Part shown: positions 24,845-37,923 of the stretch, in pieces
Layout of the letters: every line of letters begins with the position of its first letter
Numbering within the stretch: position 1 is the first letter of the stretch
Assembly: GCA_015501075.1 (NCBI GenBank)
Contig: JADNYJ010000048.1
Location: 183,880 to 247,879 of the forward strand
From: Gymnopilus junonius
Lineage: Eukaryota > Basidiomycota > Agaricomycetes > Agaricales > Galerinaceae
Reading direction: 5' to 3'
DNA: 64,000 nucleotides
The notes under the pieces: model-generated
Database searches by the model: none
Told to the model about the DNA's origin: nothing
Seen by the model: the letters and a program-made list of their open reading frames with translations, nothing else
Translations under genes and position numbers: made by a program

Positions 24845-27345
24845 TCAAGATTCTCCGCCATCATCAGGTGTTAAGACCGAAATACGCAGCGGGAGCTGGG
24901 TCCCTTCTTTTGCCCGACCCCGAATAACAGGGATCATACTCCCAGCCGGCGCTCCTTGGATATCGATACCAGGCGGAGGCGAAAACTCAAAATGTTGGAT
25001 GAGGCCTACGAGAGTAGCTTGAAGTTCCAGAATACTGGAACAGCGCGATGCCGTAGCAAGTCAGTTCAGATGGTCATGAAGAATAGAAGACATGACTTCC
25101 AGGCAGAAAAACACTTACGCAAAGCGCCATCTGCTCGGATTGTCCATGAAACAAATCAGTCTCGTTATAATAACAAGACGAGAGAAGCACAATTACCCTA
25201 AGCATCCACGGACACCGCCAGCTTCATTTCATTTGAGAACGGAGTCAGCCATATGCTTTCTGTGCGGTAATAAGAATAAATGAACATACAGAATGTTAAC
25301 CTGTGGCGCAAATGGATTCATCATCGGAAACCCGGAGGCGAGTTAGAAAGAGGGTGCTTACAGATTAGCAAACATTCCCATCGTGTACTCCTTATCTTTG
25401 TCCTTCGTATCGCTCAAGAATCTTCCAGGATTCCATCTGTCGGCATCGTCACCCCATACATGCTTGAGTCTAGCAGCAAGGTCAATAAAATAGGTAACCC
25501 CCAGTTATGACAAAGACGGAGAGAAAACTCACCGATTGTACGTATAGACGGCCATATAAATACTCTGGCCTTCCCTAATCGGAATCTCTGATATTCTTTC
25601 GCCGGATTTGGTGGTAATGGGAGACGCTAATGGAATAATATCGTCCTGATTTGCAATGCGAGGAAGCATGAAGGCGATAGGGTGTAGCCGAAGAGTTTCC
25701 TGTTCGCAATAGCAGTTAACACAAGAAAAGAGAAATAAACTCCGAGGGTTATTCACTGACCTTGATTACAGCGTTAGTGAACGTCATCGCTTCAAAGTCA
25801 TTCACGCCCAAACAATCTGGAGTTGGGCTCTGGGCTTTCATGGCTAGGACTTCTTCCCTTACGCGTTTCTGGTCCTCTGGATTCCTAGCAAGATCGTACA
25901 GCAACCAACTGAGTGACATAGCAGTAGAGTCATGACCAGCTAGCATAATAGTTCTATGATAAATAAGTACTCGTGAAACCTTCCAATAACGTAGACGCTT
26001 ACGCCATCTGTGAAAGGAGTTCATCTTCGTCAAGCCTTCGCTTAGGATCAACAGAAGAGTTCGACCGGACTGCAAAATCCCTCCGTTGAAACCCAAGCTC
26101 AAAGAACCGCGATATTAGACTCACCAAGGAGACTGAGAATATCTTTGTTCTCATCTTCACAGTCTCTGTTGGACGCGCGGTAGTTAATGAGGTTCTTCGC
26201 CGCTTGTTTGGAAACCTTCAAGAATTGGCGGAATCGGCGAACTTGTCGTGCTGGTAGGTATTCGACATATCGCAGTATACTGGGAGGAATGAACCGCCAT
26301 AAAGAAATGAAGAACACAGTGCCTTTGTCCGGGAAAAGTAATGATTCCGCACTAGTCAATCAGACAATTAAGAAATCGGAATGGCCAAGACAAACTCAGA
26401 GGAATACCAACAAGAGGTTGTTAAAAGCCTCCGAAAGTTCGCCTACTCCTCCAGCGTCGACTGCATTAAATTTGTGTTCGAATGCGGCTAGAAATATCAT
26501 TAGTCTCGATATCAGCATAATATCAAAGAGCATGAATATTGCGCTTACCTTCTCCGATGTTGTCGAGCATTAGTCGAGAAATCCAGGTAGTGACGTCTAT
26601 GAGGCCCCCATTACGATCAATTTCTCCCTTCCATTTACGAGCAAGCTACGTTTTTAGCGTCAAAAAATTTATACTTCGAAAGAAAGAAAGCATTCTAGTA
26701 CCATTTGGGCAGATGACTGGAAGAGGGGCAAGAAAGATCGTAACCTGTTGATATCGAACGCCGGATTCATGACTTTCTTATGGCGTTTGTGGTCGTCACC
26801 TTTTGATTTGCGGATAGTTTGTCAACGAGTTGAAAATTTAAGATGAAGTCAGACGTACCAGATGCCCAGAATATTCCTCTGCCCATGATCAAGCGGATGC
26901 TCTGATTCGTGTCGGAAGGCTTAGGATAACGATACCCCGATGCTTGGACAATGTGGTGCAGGGCCTTTGGATCTGCCAGCATGAGAAGCTCTTGCTGCGA
27001 AGATAAGAGACTCAGAAAAATGCGAGTAGTAAAAGAACCTGTAAACGAACACCAAAAGCGCCCGATATTTTGCAGGCTTCGCCGTATTGACTGATCCACT
27101 TATATTCGAGCTCTCCTGCATCCTCTTGGTGCTGTAGCTCCATAACATTCCCTAAATCATGGATTATCAGCTCCGTCATTCTTTCGGAGACTTGAGCACG
27201 CACCGAATATAAGAGATGAAGACGGGGGCCCGCGAAGATTAGCAAGGGGGCTAAAGCTTAGCCGTTTGAAAAGCAGCCAGCAAACAACGAGGAAACATGA
27301 TGCCGCCAATACGATGTCGAGGTTTTCACTCAGTGGTTCCATCAT
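24845..27345 (-). CDS. Cytochrome P450 monooxygenase
   Basis: A membrane-anchored P450. The start [16 protein letters not shown] at 27345 is followed by a hydrophobic anchor ([12 protein letters not shown]). The I-helix reads IMLAGHDST, the K-helix ETLRLHP, and the heme loop assembles as [14 protein letters not shown]. The last motif requires an 11-nt microexon at 25290-25300 encoding the LLTF part; with it FxxGxRxCxG is perfect. The C-terminus ([13 protein letters not shown], then QLPLRIS) ends at TGA 24845-24847. More than ten short introns are present. It sits head-to-head with the squalene epoxidase, so the two may share control. A role in oxidising a triterpenoid is inferred from context only. 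Confidence 0.9.
25290..25300 (-). other. 11-nt microexon of the P450 gene
   Basis: On the minus strand gttaacattct is preceded by gcgccacag and followed by gtatgt. It joins MGMFANL to SGGVRGCLG in frame, restoring the phenylalanine of the heme-binding loop. Without it the heme loop would contain a stop. Confidence 0.75.
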
Positions 27346-28497
27346 ATGAATGGAGAATGTTGAAAGGAGTGCGGTTAACAAGGTAACTGGGACGTAGCCT
27401 TCCGATTCAGAAGCTTTCCCTGGTCCAGCACCTTGAGCTTGTCGAAGGAAATGAGCGATATCGACCTGTGTTTCGAATTCCTTTCAGGTTATGCCTTTGA
27501 AATTAGAACTGGCGTTTCTTCAAGCTTGCTGTGTGATGGTCGTTCGGTACCTGTTCGGCTAGAGAAATTTATCAGAAGCAAGGGTTTAGGTCACCATAAT
27601 ATATTACTCGCTTATTACTAGCGCGCTTTCGGATGCCCGATTTCTGAAGCTTGAACGCAGATAACTTGATACCTAATGTCCGTGTCTGTAAAACCAAGTC
27701 CCTCGGTAAAGACACACATTTTGAGTGTCAAACCTTCAGCCTTATGCTTCATGGTGGGCGGAGACGAACATCGGAGTCGAGCCAACGACCGAGCCCGCCA
27801 TGAGAGGTCGATGAACAACAAGACCAAATACTGAGATTTTCGCATCCTCGATTTGGAATTCTCACAAACTTACCAATTCAAGAAAGCCCCACTCAAATTG
27901 AAAAGACTTGCGTTGTATCATAACAAGCTTCTTTTCAAGTACCGGCTTTTCCCCCCTATTATGATCACCGCATAATCTTCTGGATAGCAATTTATAGGCT
28001 GCAATTACGCGGGTCCAATGGTCGACGTCCTACATGCAGCGCACTCCATGTCCTCATCTTACAAAGGGTGCCAGCTCAAACCAAGATAGCGAAGATCCAG
28101 GGTTCTTCGCACTAACAATCAGGGATGTCAATGACCTCCATTTGGTTAATCTGATTTTTGTCACAAGAAGAATAGCCTTGACGATCAAATCCTTTCGGCG
28201 TTGAAATTACGTCGTTATCCAGGAAAGCTCAATTTCCTCCGTTTCAGAAGACCGAGTCTAGTTGTTTGTTCTATGTTATTTTTGCTCATACGAATTCGGT
28301 ACAGGACATGTGCTGTTCATAGGCCCCTCTCTCCCCCTTGACAGCTCTCACTTTCCTCTTTACTTCACCATCGCCATACCCACTTTCTCTATTCGGCACC
28401 CCACACTCTTTAAAATTCTTCAACTCACTTAGCCGACCTCTCTTTGTGCTCCAAAGTCAAGGAAACGCCAAGCCCACCCATTCGCAGATTTTCCGTA
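27346..28497. promoter_or_regulatory. Divergent promoter region between P450 and squalene epoxidase
   Basis: About 1.15 kb lies between the head-to-head starts at 27345 and 28498. Pyrimidine-rich sequence (28321-28440) precedes the squalene epoxidase start, as is common in basidiomycete promoters. I recognise no specific operator. No credible gene lies in between; short open frames at 27433-27845 lack motifs. Confidence 0.45.
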
Positions 28498-30192
<1,695 letters not shown>

Positions 30193-30638
30193 ACCTCTTT
30201 ATCTTGCTTTCCATTATAATATATTTCTAGACTTGACCATCGGATTGCGTGTTGAGATATATAGATTACCGTTGCGGTTGTAAACTTTTTTTTGTACTCG
30301 TACTTCCAGTCAATCAGATTGATGTCATCCCATATCGAGGAGGTTTTGCGGACCCCTGCCCGTCAATATTTGGCCCTGATTGCCATAAACTTCCTCGTGA
30401 AACAAGGCCCTGGAAATTTTCCGATTTCGTATTCGCTTCCAGGATGTCACATCATCTTCCACTGCTTCTGAAGCTAAATCTCAATGGGGACCCTCCATTT
30501 GCTCCATTTCCGTCATTTCCGAAACCGAACAAAGGCTGGTTGAGGTCTCGTTAATTCTTTCAGTTGATAAGCATCATGAATTTGAAGAACTGGCCTACCA
30601 CTTGAACGTTCGACTGGATCAACACCTATACGAGGACA

Positions 30639-32181
30639 ATGCAATCCTCTCAGCAGTTTGCCACCCATTACCTGACCTTGTTCGATGGCATGTGTGCCGA
30701 ATCAGCCGTTTTCGGAGGTTGGGTCGTGGAAGGATTGCTAGATATTGGAAAATTGGAGCATGCTTTATGTCGTTTGGTGGCCAAATGGCCTCTGCTCGCT
30801 GGAAGACTCCAGCAGGTCGAAGTGAGTCAGTTCAGTAACCTGTCTTTCGTCCAGAAGCTAATAGGTTGTATAACAAGAAAATGCGATACACCGTCAAGGT
30901 TCCGCATGGACCATTCGTAGATGGTTATGCACCTTTTGTTATCACTTCCTCAACTTCCGAACGCCCTATATCGGACTTCATGAAGCATCCTGTCCCTGTC
31001 GTATCCGACGTGCTCCCTTTATCCTTCTTCGTGCACTCCTCAACTCCGTGCACGACAAGCACCTGGGTCACTCAGCAACTTCCCTTGATGTTTTGGCACT
31101 TGACGTACTTCAAGCATCGCGGTAACGAGGTTACGTGCATCGGGATGACAGTGTCCCATGCCCTCGTCGATGGACCCGGTATGGGTCTAATTTTCAAAGC
31201 CTTGGAGGCCGAGACACTGGGAAAGCCATGGGTTGCTCCTCCGATGCCGCATGTTGGTGACAATGAGAACCCGTTGCAAGTTTTTCTGGATCGGGCGGAG
31301 AAGGATGCCGCGTCGAATAAGGAAAAGCTGCCCAACCCAGTGGACTATCCCACTCTGGGGCTTGGTGGCCTATGGTTCTTGCTTTCGTACATTTTGTTTA
31401 ACCTTTGGCAACAAATATGGCACAAGGCCAGCATGCGCCTTGTCCTACTTCCGCCGGAGGCGATTGACCACCTGGTCAACGATTGTAGAAGAGCGAAGGA
31501 GCGAGACGGCCTGAAGGGTCTGGACCTCTCCAGCGGGGATATTCTTACAGCATGGTTATACAAGGTAAGGTCATTCGATAATTTTCGTTATTTCTGAAAC
31601 TCAGTGCGTTATAGGCCATTTACTCCGAAGAACCACTGGGAAGACGCATCAATCTTTGTAACATGGTCTCATTTCGTATGTTCCCAACAGCAGGCCTCGA
31701 TAACTACATGCATAATTGCTTCATCCCCAATCAGTACCAAATCTTTACTGTTGCCGAGCTCCAGGTCCTACCACTTCACGTCCTTGCTGCGAAGATTGCT
31801 GCTTCAAAATCTGTCACTTCCCTTAGTCATGGCCTTTTGACTTACAAGTACCTTCATATTTCCGCTCAGCCTTCCAGGTCCCTCATCAGAGTCGTCCCGT
31901 ATGACATTTCTCCAAATGTGGATGAGAACCTGACAATCTCGAATATGACGACGGCCAATGTTGTGCAATTTGATTGGAGCGGCGTTGGGGGTGGAAGAAC
32001 ACTGTGCCGCTACAAAAAAGTAATGAGCCCGGCTCCCGTTCTGGCGACTAACGTCGTCACAATTTCCGGACAGCTTGAAGATGGAAGGATGGTTATCGAC
32101 GTTGCGGTAAGTAGGAGGAAAATGAAGAGTCTAGAAGTCGCCATTTCGAGATTGATTGACGAGCACACTGCGGAGATATGA
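30639..32181 (+). CDS. BAHD-like acyltransferase (transferase family), copy 1
   Basis: The start MQSSQQFATHYLTLFDGM at 30639 matches the N-terminus of the copy at 36403. The catalytic HxxxDG is in TVSHALVDGPGMG (around 31155). A second conserved block, LSSGDILTAWLYK, precedes the intron at about 31565. The C-terminal half carries NNYMHNCFIP-like and FDWSGVGGGRT sequence in place of the plant DFGWG motif. Two introns: the first ends at ...ataacaag so that VE joins KMRYTVKVP in frame; the second is near 31565-31613. The stop is 32179-32181 and the gene appears intact. Such enzymes transfer an acyl group from CoA to an alcohol or amine. It follows the squalene epoxidase on the same strand, so acylation of a triterpenoid hydroxyl is a reasonable inference. 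Confidence 0.82.
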
Positions 32182-32411
32182 GACGACAAGCGTATAAACG
32201 TGGGATTATTTGTATTGGTTCAAAATATTTCAAGTTTTATTTCGTTCTGAATAAGTCTCCGCAAATACTGTTCCATGATCAACCTTTTACGGCATCAGCT
32301 CTTTCACCATCGCCAGCTCTTCTTCTGACGGCTCATCGAAGCACATATCAACAGTGTCGAGATCAAATGCTCCGTATTCTCGTTCGAACTGTTCCTTGAG
32401 TCGGAAGACAG

Positions 32412-32420
32412 GGTAATGCT
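32412..32420. repeat. MULE target-site duplication, left (9 bp)
   Basis: The 9-mer ggtaatgct here is repeated exactly at 34019-34027. Collapsing the two copies restores the reading frame of the MYND gene. Confidence 0.85.
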
Positions 32421-32496
32421 CAGACTCCTTCCCAGTCAGCGGCGGGCTTTTAAATATTACATAATCGCTCCCAAGTTGAACTTCGAACAGAGCTAA

Positions 32497-33139
32497 CACT
32501 GCTGGCAACAGGTTATTTAAGTAGACTAAAAATGATTAAAAAAATAAATTAAACATGTTTACATGTTTTCGACCATTTTTCGAGTTCTTGAATCTATTAA
32601 AAATGATATATTTTAATTCTGAAAAAATATAATACAGATTCTACCTGTATTACAAAGTTCTTAGCCCCACGGAATCTAAAGTTTATGTCGTGTTTTTGTA
32701 TAGACAAAACCTTTTGTTAAATTTCACATTCACAATTTCTTTTGTTGTCTCGTAAATGATAAATTTAGCAAGAATTTTTGTTGTTGGATAAACAAAAAGA
32801 ACAATGTTTCGCACCCAAACTGAATTCAAAATATTTTTACCTTATTTTAAAGGGACCAAAACTTGTCTTAAATACTACAATTGACAACGAGAACAATAAA
32901 ACAATAAACTCTACCTTTCTGTCACCATTTTTGATCCAAAAAATTTAGCACAAGTATTGCATTTAATAGGCCTATAAATATGCTAAAAATGAAGTGTTTG
33001 ACAAAAGAATTTCTGTACCAGCAATTGTTGAGTTGAAAATAGATTTTATGTGACAGAAAAGCAGACCAAGAGCATAAACATGTTTAATTTATTTTCTTAA
33101 TCATTTTTGGTCAACTTAAATAACCTGTTGCCAGCAGTG
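32497..33139. mobile_element. AT-rich CACTG-ended MITE (CACTA/EnSpm-like), 643 bp
   Basis: The ends are inverted repeats of about 60 bp starting cactgctggcaacaggttat, with only a few mismatches. A 3-bp duplication taa lies at 32494-32496 and 33140-33142. The interior is very AT-rich and non-coding. The opposite TIR of the host MULE (33873-34018) has the same sequence without the insertion and with a single taa, which proves both boundaries. The CACTG ends plus a 3-bp duplication fit the CACTA superfamily; a Harbinger-type element is a weaker alternative. Confidence 0.85.
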
Positions 33140-33212
33140 TAACGCCCACCGGCGACTGGCACAACTCGTCTTTGACGTTGTTTGGCAGGGACCTCATCAC
33201 GGGAACTTTTGC

Positions 33213-33872
33213 CTCGACGCGTCGCGCTGTCATAGCTATTTCCTATTTTATACCACGTCTTGCTATCATGTCCTCCCTCTGATCTTTCCAAGGTCGTCTT
33301 CCTGAGTTGAGGATAATTTATCAATGATACTAGTATCCTGTTGATCCCCAAAGTCAGGTCTGATTTGCTTTCACTCTGAATTTGCATCTAGTAGGGGTGT
33401 AATTATTTTCCACAACCATGGCATATTTGATTGCATCTTCTAAGTTCTTGATAGCAACCTGCATAAATGAGCCTTCAAGATATGCTGATGTTACATTTGC
33501 CATATTGAAATGAAGATTGTATTGCACCTCCAGCATCAGCACTACTTCAGCTAAACTTTTTTCCTGACCTCATTGAATGCCCAATCAATAACTTTATCTG
33601 GAGCCAGTATGTGAAGACTTGCACAGAAATCAGTTACATCATCCAGCAGTGCTTCTCGATCTTGAGGAGACTGCTCAAGAACTTTTGTGAGGAAATGTAG
33701 GATTGATAAATGGTTAGTAGCCAGAGCTTCAGGAACATTTTCGATGTCAGTTTTGCAGGACATTGTATAGAATTAACAGCTGTGGATTAACCTACAAGAA
33801 CTATGAACCTTGCTACTGACATGTGCTGGACACATGGGCTGCTCTGCAGTTGTCAATTTTAGATAATTATAA
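33213..33872 (-). other. MULE interior with decayed coding-like sequence
   Basis: On the minus strand an open frame (33551-33763) starts MSCKTDIENVPEALATNHLS. A second (33354-33542) contains NLEDAIKYAMVVENNY and is one base out of phase with the first. The sequence reads like true protein rather than random frame, perhaps a gag-like or captured host fragment, but I do not recognise it. It carries no transposase motif. Confidence 0.45.
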
Positions 33873-35640
33873 GGCAAAAGTTCCCGTGACAGGGCCCTGC
33901 CAAACAACGTCAAAGATGAGTTGTGCCAGTCGGCGGTGGGCATTAGCTCTGTTCAAAGTTCAACTTGGGAGTGATTATGTAATATTTAAAAGCCCGCCGC
34001 TGACTGGGAAGGAGTCTGGGTAATGCTTAGAGATATCCTTTGATAACGCTGTAAACTTCAAGGACTGGTACATGAACTGTATAGCTTTCCTATCCCCATT
34101 TTTGAAGGCTTAGTTAACCCTGGAAGTGAGGAACTATACTCTGGATGTCGGTGAAGAATTGCATACCTCTATAATGCATGACGAGGAACTTTTGCCCTCC
34201 AAGGGAAGTTAGCTTATCCAAGCCTATTATATATGTGATTTACTTACTGCCTGCCCCCATCCTTTCTGCAACCCCAACATCATCCAACGGCGAGGGTTAA
34301 TCAGCTTCGGCCCATCAAATAAGTATGACCCGCTACTGAATGGGAAAACTCACGAAGTAGTCGACGCCTTGCATACACCTTAAGAGAGAAATTTGGTGAA
34401 GCAATGCTGGGACCTTCTGAACCCAGGATCTGGAGAAGGAATCATTCCATCATGTCCTACTTTACGTGGTTTGGGTTCCTCTGATTTAATATTTTTCTTC
34501 TATGCTGCAAATGGACTTGTGAGGTGGATTTCCGTGTTTCCAGTCGTGCTTTTGGCATTCACTTCAATTTCCTACTTTGTCACCATAACGGACCACCTTA
34601 AAAAGGTACTCACCTTGAACAATAGAATATTGACCTACTGATGCTCTTGCACCTCAAGCAGACTTTGAGTTCCTGGTCTGGGTCCAATTTTGATGCGTCT
34701 TTTCTACACGCCCAGCAGATAGTAACTGCGCCGAACTTGAGCTTATCATTCTTATATTCTTGCTTCACCTTTCAGAACTCTTTCTCCCAGCTGTCACCCG
34801 TGATCCCTTTCAGTACTGCTTGGGTCTTCTCTCAAACCTTTGAGTCAGATCCCTCTTGTATACCCTTGTATATGATCCAGTCTTCCTTACCGCCATACTG
34901 GAACCTGTCATTCATGAATGACCTCATTTACTTTAAGATGAAGTGTACTCACAAAAGCTAGGAGGATGCGCCACATCGTCAGGTCCATAAAGAATGCCCT
35001 ATACTTGCTTATTTCAGGGGGGATGAATCCCTGAGATTTCATAAAATATCTGTCTAGCCCAGCGTGGTGAATTATAGTTGGCTCTGTGACTTGCACATTG
35101 CCATCCTGATGAAAGAGCATCTTCAGCATGTCAATATACCCTTGTCCGCTATTCCCAGCTGGATTTTCAACAGTGATATCCAGGCACCACCTCCAAAAAC
35201 GTTCCATGTCAGGACCTGTAGAGCAGGCTTGGTAAAGCCCTTCTAGCACTAGTTCTTCCCGTCACTTCTGAGGTAATCCCTTCCACTTTGCCTCGAAATT
35301 ATTGCTGTTCATATGCTCTAGAGCCATCTTGACCAAGTCTTCTTCCAGCTCGCAAATGTGTATTTTCATTCGTTCTTCGTTAAGTGATGCCTGCGGGGAA
35401 ATCTGGGGTGTTTTGGCTGTGCTATTGACAATGGGTGCCTTAGTAACAGAGCCCTCCATTCCTTCATATTGAATTTTGAGCTCCAATTCCCAGCTAGCAT
35501 TCCATGCTACACGATCCTTGTTTTTATCTGGTCTTGACTTTTGCAACGTTTTGAGAATGTCCATAGCTGCTTGCCGATGCCGGATGTATGAGTCAGGAGA
35601 GAGATCGATATGCAAAAGATGAAAAGTACATCCTTATCGA

Positions 35641-36402
35641 TCGCTAATATCCTGTGTCCTTAAGCATGCTTATTAAGTATCAGAATCATCGCCACGACTA
35701 CTTATGCTTTTTAATTATAATCTGAGAAGTGCTATTACTATGTATATATGAAGTACTTACTTTGAAATTTGAAACAAAATTGACGAGGCATCGATGATAG
35801 TCTCGATTTACTTTTTTTCCAAGATAGCCAAGGCTTGACCAGGCGCCGGCGGCCGTCCTGGTGGCAGTAGCCCCTCAAGCGCCATGCCCTCGTCATGTGA
35901 CATGTGGCACGTGGTGAAGAAAGACCTTATGTAAGCTAGATTCCAGATCGGCACGCCGAGTTTGTGGCTTCGGATTGTGCCACGGTCTTAATTTCCTCCT
36001 AGTTTCAAGAACTGCGAGTTTCAAATCTTTTATATTCTCATCGCGCCAATCTATGTCGATTGATTATACATACATGTATGTCCAACTGAAGGGAAGATTC
36101 CCTGAAGTTGGATCCTGAAGTCACCCAAGCCTGCGCAAAGCTTCCAAGTAAAACTGCTTGAAGGAAAGAATGTTTACGACATCTAATGTTGAAATGTTGA
36201 GTAACTACGCTGGCATACTTATATAACAAGCCTTTGACTAATTTGGTTTAGACCTTGCTTCGACCGAAGAAGTTAATTTGACCTAAGTACTCTAGAAATA
36301 GCTGACCAGTCGTGTTTGGCCCACCCGCCAATCGGTTTCTCCAATCTCAGTCAAACATTGACTTGTAAATCAGCTCTTGCCAGGGATTATCGATTATTAG
36401 CC
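35641..36402. other. Intergenic region upstream of acyltransferase copy 2
   Basis: No coding signal. The AT-rich stretch 35640-35830 is followed by a GC-rich patch around 35840-35880. This is presumably the promoter region of the gene at 36403. Confidence 0.4.
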
Positions 36403-37923
36403 ATGGATGGGACAAAGCAGGAATACGCCTACTATCCCCTGACACTTTTCGACGGGATGATGCAAGGTACCGGCGTCACTACTGGGTGGTTCGTGGAAGG
36501 TCTTCTCGACTTGGGCAAGATTGATGCAGCCCTACGCCGACTCGTTTCCAAATGGCAAATGCTGGCGGGAAGGCTCCAATATTGCGATGTAAGCAGTTAC
36601 CTTTGCTACGTCGTCACAAACTAATTTTTAACACCTCCAGGTTTACACGTATCAAGTCAAAGTACCTCTCGGACCTCTCCCTCATGGCTATAATGCATTC
36701 TCTTTAACCAGCAGAGTCTCGTCCGCCCCTATTACCGACTTCCTAAAGCTCCCTCTTCCTTTCGCCTCAGACGTGCTTCCCAACTTCCTCTTTTTGGATC
36801 CTTCCGCTCCCAATACTCCCGACCATTGGCACAAGAATCAGTTGCCGTTGACCTATTGGCACCTCACGTACTTCAAGCAACCTGGGCAGGAGTACACATG
36901 CATTGGTGTTACCTTTCCTCATGGTTTACTTGACGGAATGGGTATCGCAGCCGTCGTCCATGCCCTTGAGTCGGAAACTTTGGGCAGGCCTTGGTCTGTG
37001 CCACCAGCTCTCACTACTGGTGAAAATGAGAACAAGCTGCAATTATTCCTGGATCGCACATCCATGGAGGTGAAAAATCGTTCGAAGAACGACTATCACG
37101 CGGTTTCCATTATCGGCATATGGTTCATTCTCAACTTTGTGCTCTGGCACCTCTGGCAGCAGCTTTGGCACAAGGCACATCGCCGTCTTATTCTGCTTCC
37201 GCCCAAAGTATATGGAAAACTCGTCGACGACGCTAGGAATGCTATGGCGCGCGATGGGAAGGTAGATTTTCGACTTTCAACTGGAGATGTCCTAGCAGCA
37301 TGGATATTCAAGGTGAGTGAAATTTGCAGGGTGCTATACAGTGTTAACATGGTCCTTGCTTGTAGACCGTCTATTCTCAAGAACTCAATCAAAGTCGCCG
37401 AGTCAGCCTATCTAACCAAGCTTCCCTGCGCATGTTCTCCGACGCCAACCTTGGGCAATATGCCCATAACTGTTTCATTCCCATTCCTTATCCTCTTTTC
37501 ACCGTCGAGGAACTCAAAGCCACTCCCGTTCACACTCTTGCCTACAAGCTGGCCAGTGCTCGATCCTCTCTCTCTATTGGGCATGCCATAGAGGTCTACA
37601 ACTCCCTTCAAGAATGCGTTAGAGATTCGAAGTCTAGTTTCAGGAAAGTCCTTCCCATAGATCTGAGAGCTGATGAGAGCATGAGTATGTCAAATATGTC
37701 CATTGCTCGCATTGTCGATATCGACTGGACGGGAGCTGGCGGAGGAAAGACGATATGCCGGTACAAGGAACTTATCACTGGATCCCCCATCCTTATTTCT
37801 AATATCGTAACGATTGCTGGAAGGCTCCACGACGGCAGTACGGTCCTTGATGTAGTCTTGAACAGCAAGAGAATGAAGGTTCTGGAAGGTGAAGTTGGGA
37901 AATTGATTAAAGCCGCAGAGTAA
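36403..37923 (+). CDS. BAHD-like acyltransferase (transferase family), copy 2
   Basis: The start MDGTKQEYAYYPLTLFDGMM at 36403 was chosen because it aligns with the N-terminus of the copy at 30639; an in-frame upstream ATG at 36316 is less likely. The catalytic HxxxDG is in TFPHGLLDGMGIA (about 36925). LSTGDVLAAWIFK precedes the second intron, and YAHNCFIPIPYPLFTVEEL and IDWTGAGGGKTICRYK match copy 1 throughout. Introns lie near 36592-36639 and 37313-37367. The stop is 37921-37923 and the gene is intact. It is clearly a paralogue of copy 1, with the same intron positions, so a duplication followed by specialisation for a different position or acyl donor is likely. Confidence 0.82.

Larger units (their letters stand above)
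32421..34018. mobile_element. Mutator-like element (MULE) with long TIRs, non-autonomous
   Basis: Terminal inverted repeats of about 147 bp begin cagactccttcccagtcagc. The left TIR is 32421-32496 plus 33140-33212, split by a MITE. The right TIR is 33873-34018, in inverted orientation. By eye they differ at only about nine positions. A 9-bp duplication and long TIRs are hallmarks of Mutator-like elements. Without the nested MITE the element is about 955 bp. The interior (33213-33872) has a decayed minus-strand open frame but no transposase. It sits in the last exon of the MYND gene. Confidence 0.85.
32287..35640 (-). pseudogene. MYND-type zinc-finger protein gene, disrupted by nested transposons
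   Basis: The minus-strand pieces read in order. An N-terminal part (LSPDSYIRHRQAAMDILKT, about 35260-35615) is followed by GLYQACSTGPDMERFWRW and FFMDLTMWRILLAFV (to about 34960). A MYND finger comes next (CWACRKDASKL, CLRCKSI, YCS, then ECQKHDWKHG; about 34520-34720), then PSPDPGFRRS, and finally AIQFMYQSLKF at about 34060. The gene then jumps across the insertion to HYPVFRLKEQFEREYG and ends MVKELMP-stop at 32287. A TGA at 35262-35264 interrupts the N-terminal part. The MULE at 32421-34018 splits the last exon. These two lesions make it a pseudogene. MYND fingers bind proline-rich partners; the role of this fungal family is unknown. The exact start is uncertain. Confidence 0.8.

Noticed and set aside
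24845..27345. P450 considered as a pseudogene because of a stop before the heme loop
   Set aside because: A canonical 11-nt microexon at 25290-25300 restores the full heme motif and frame.
30830..30890. Apparent frameshift at the first intron of acyltransferase copy 1
   Set aside because: Using the acceptor ataacaag instead of the nearer aatag joins the exons in frame.
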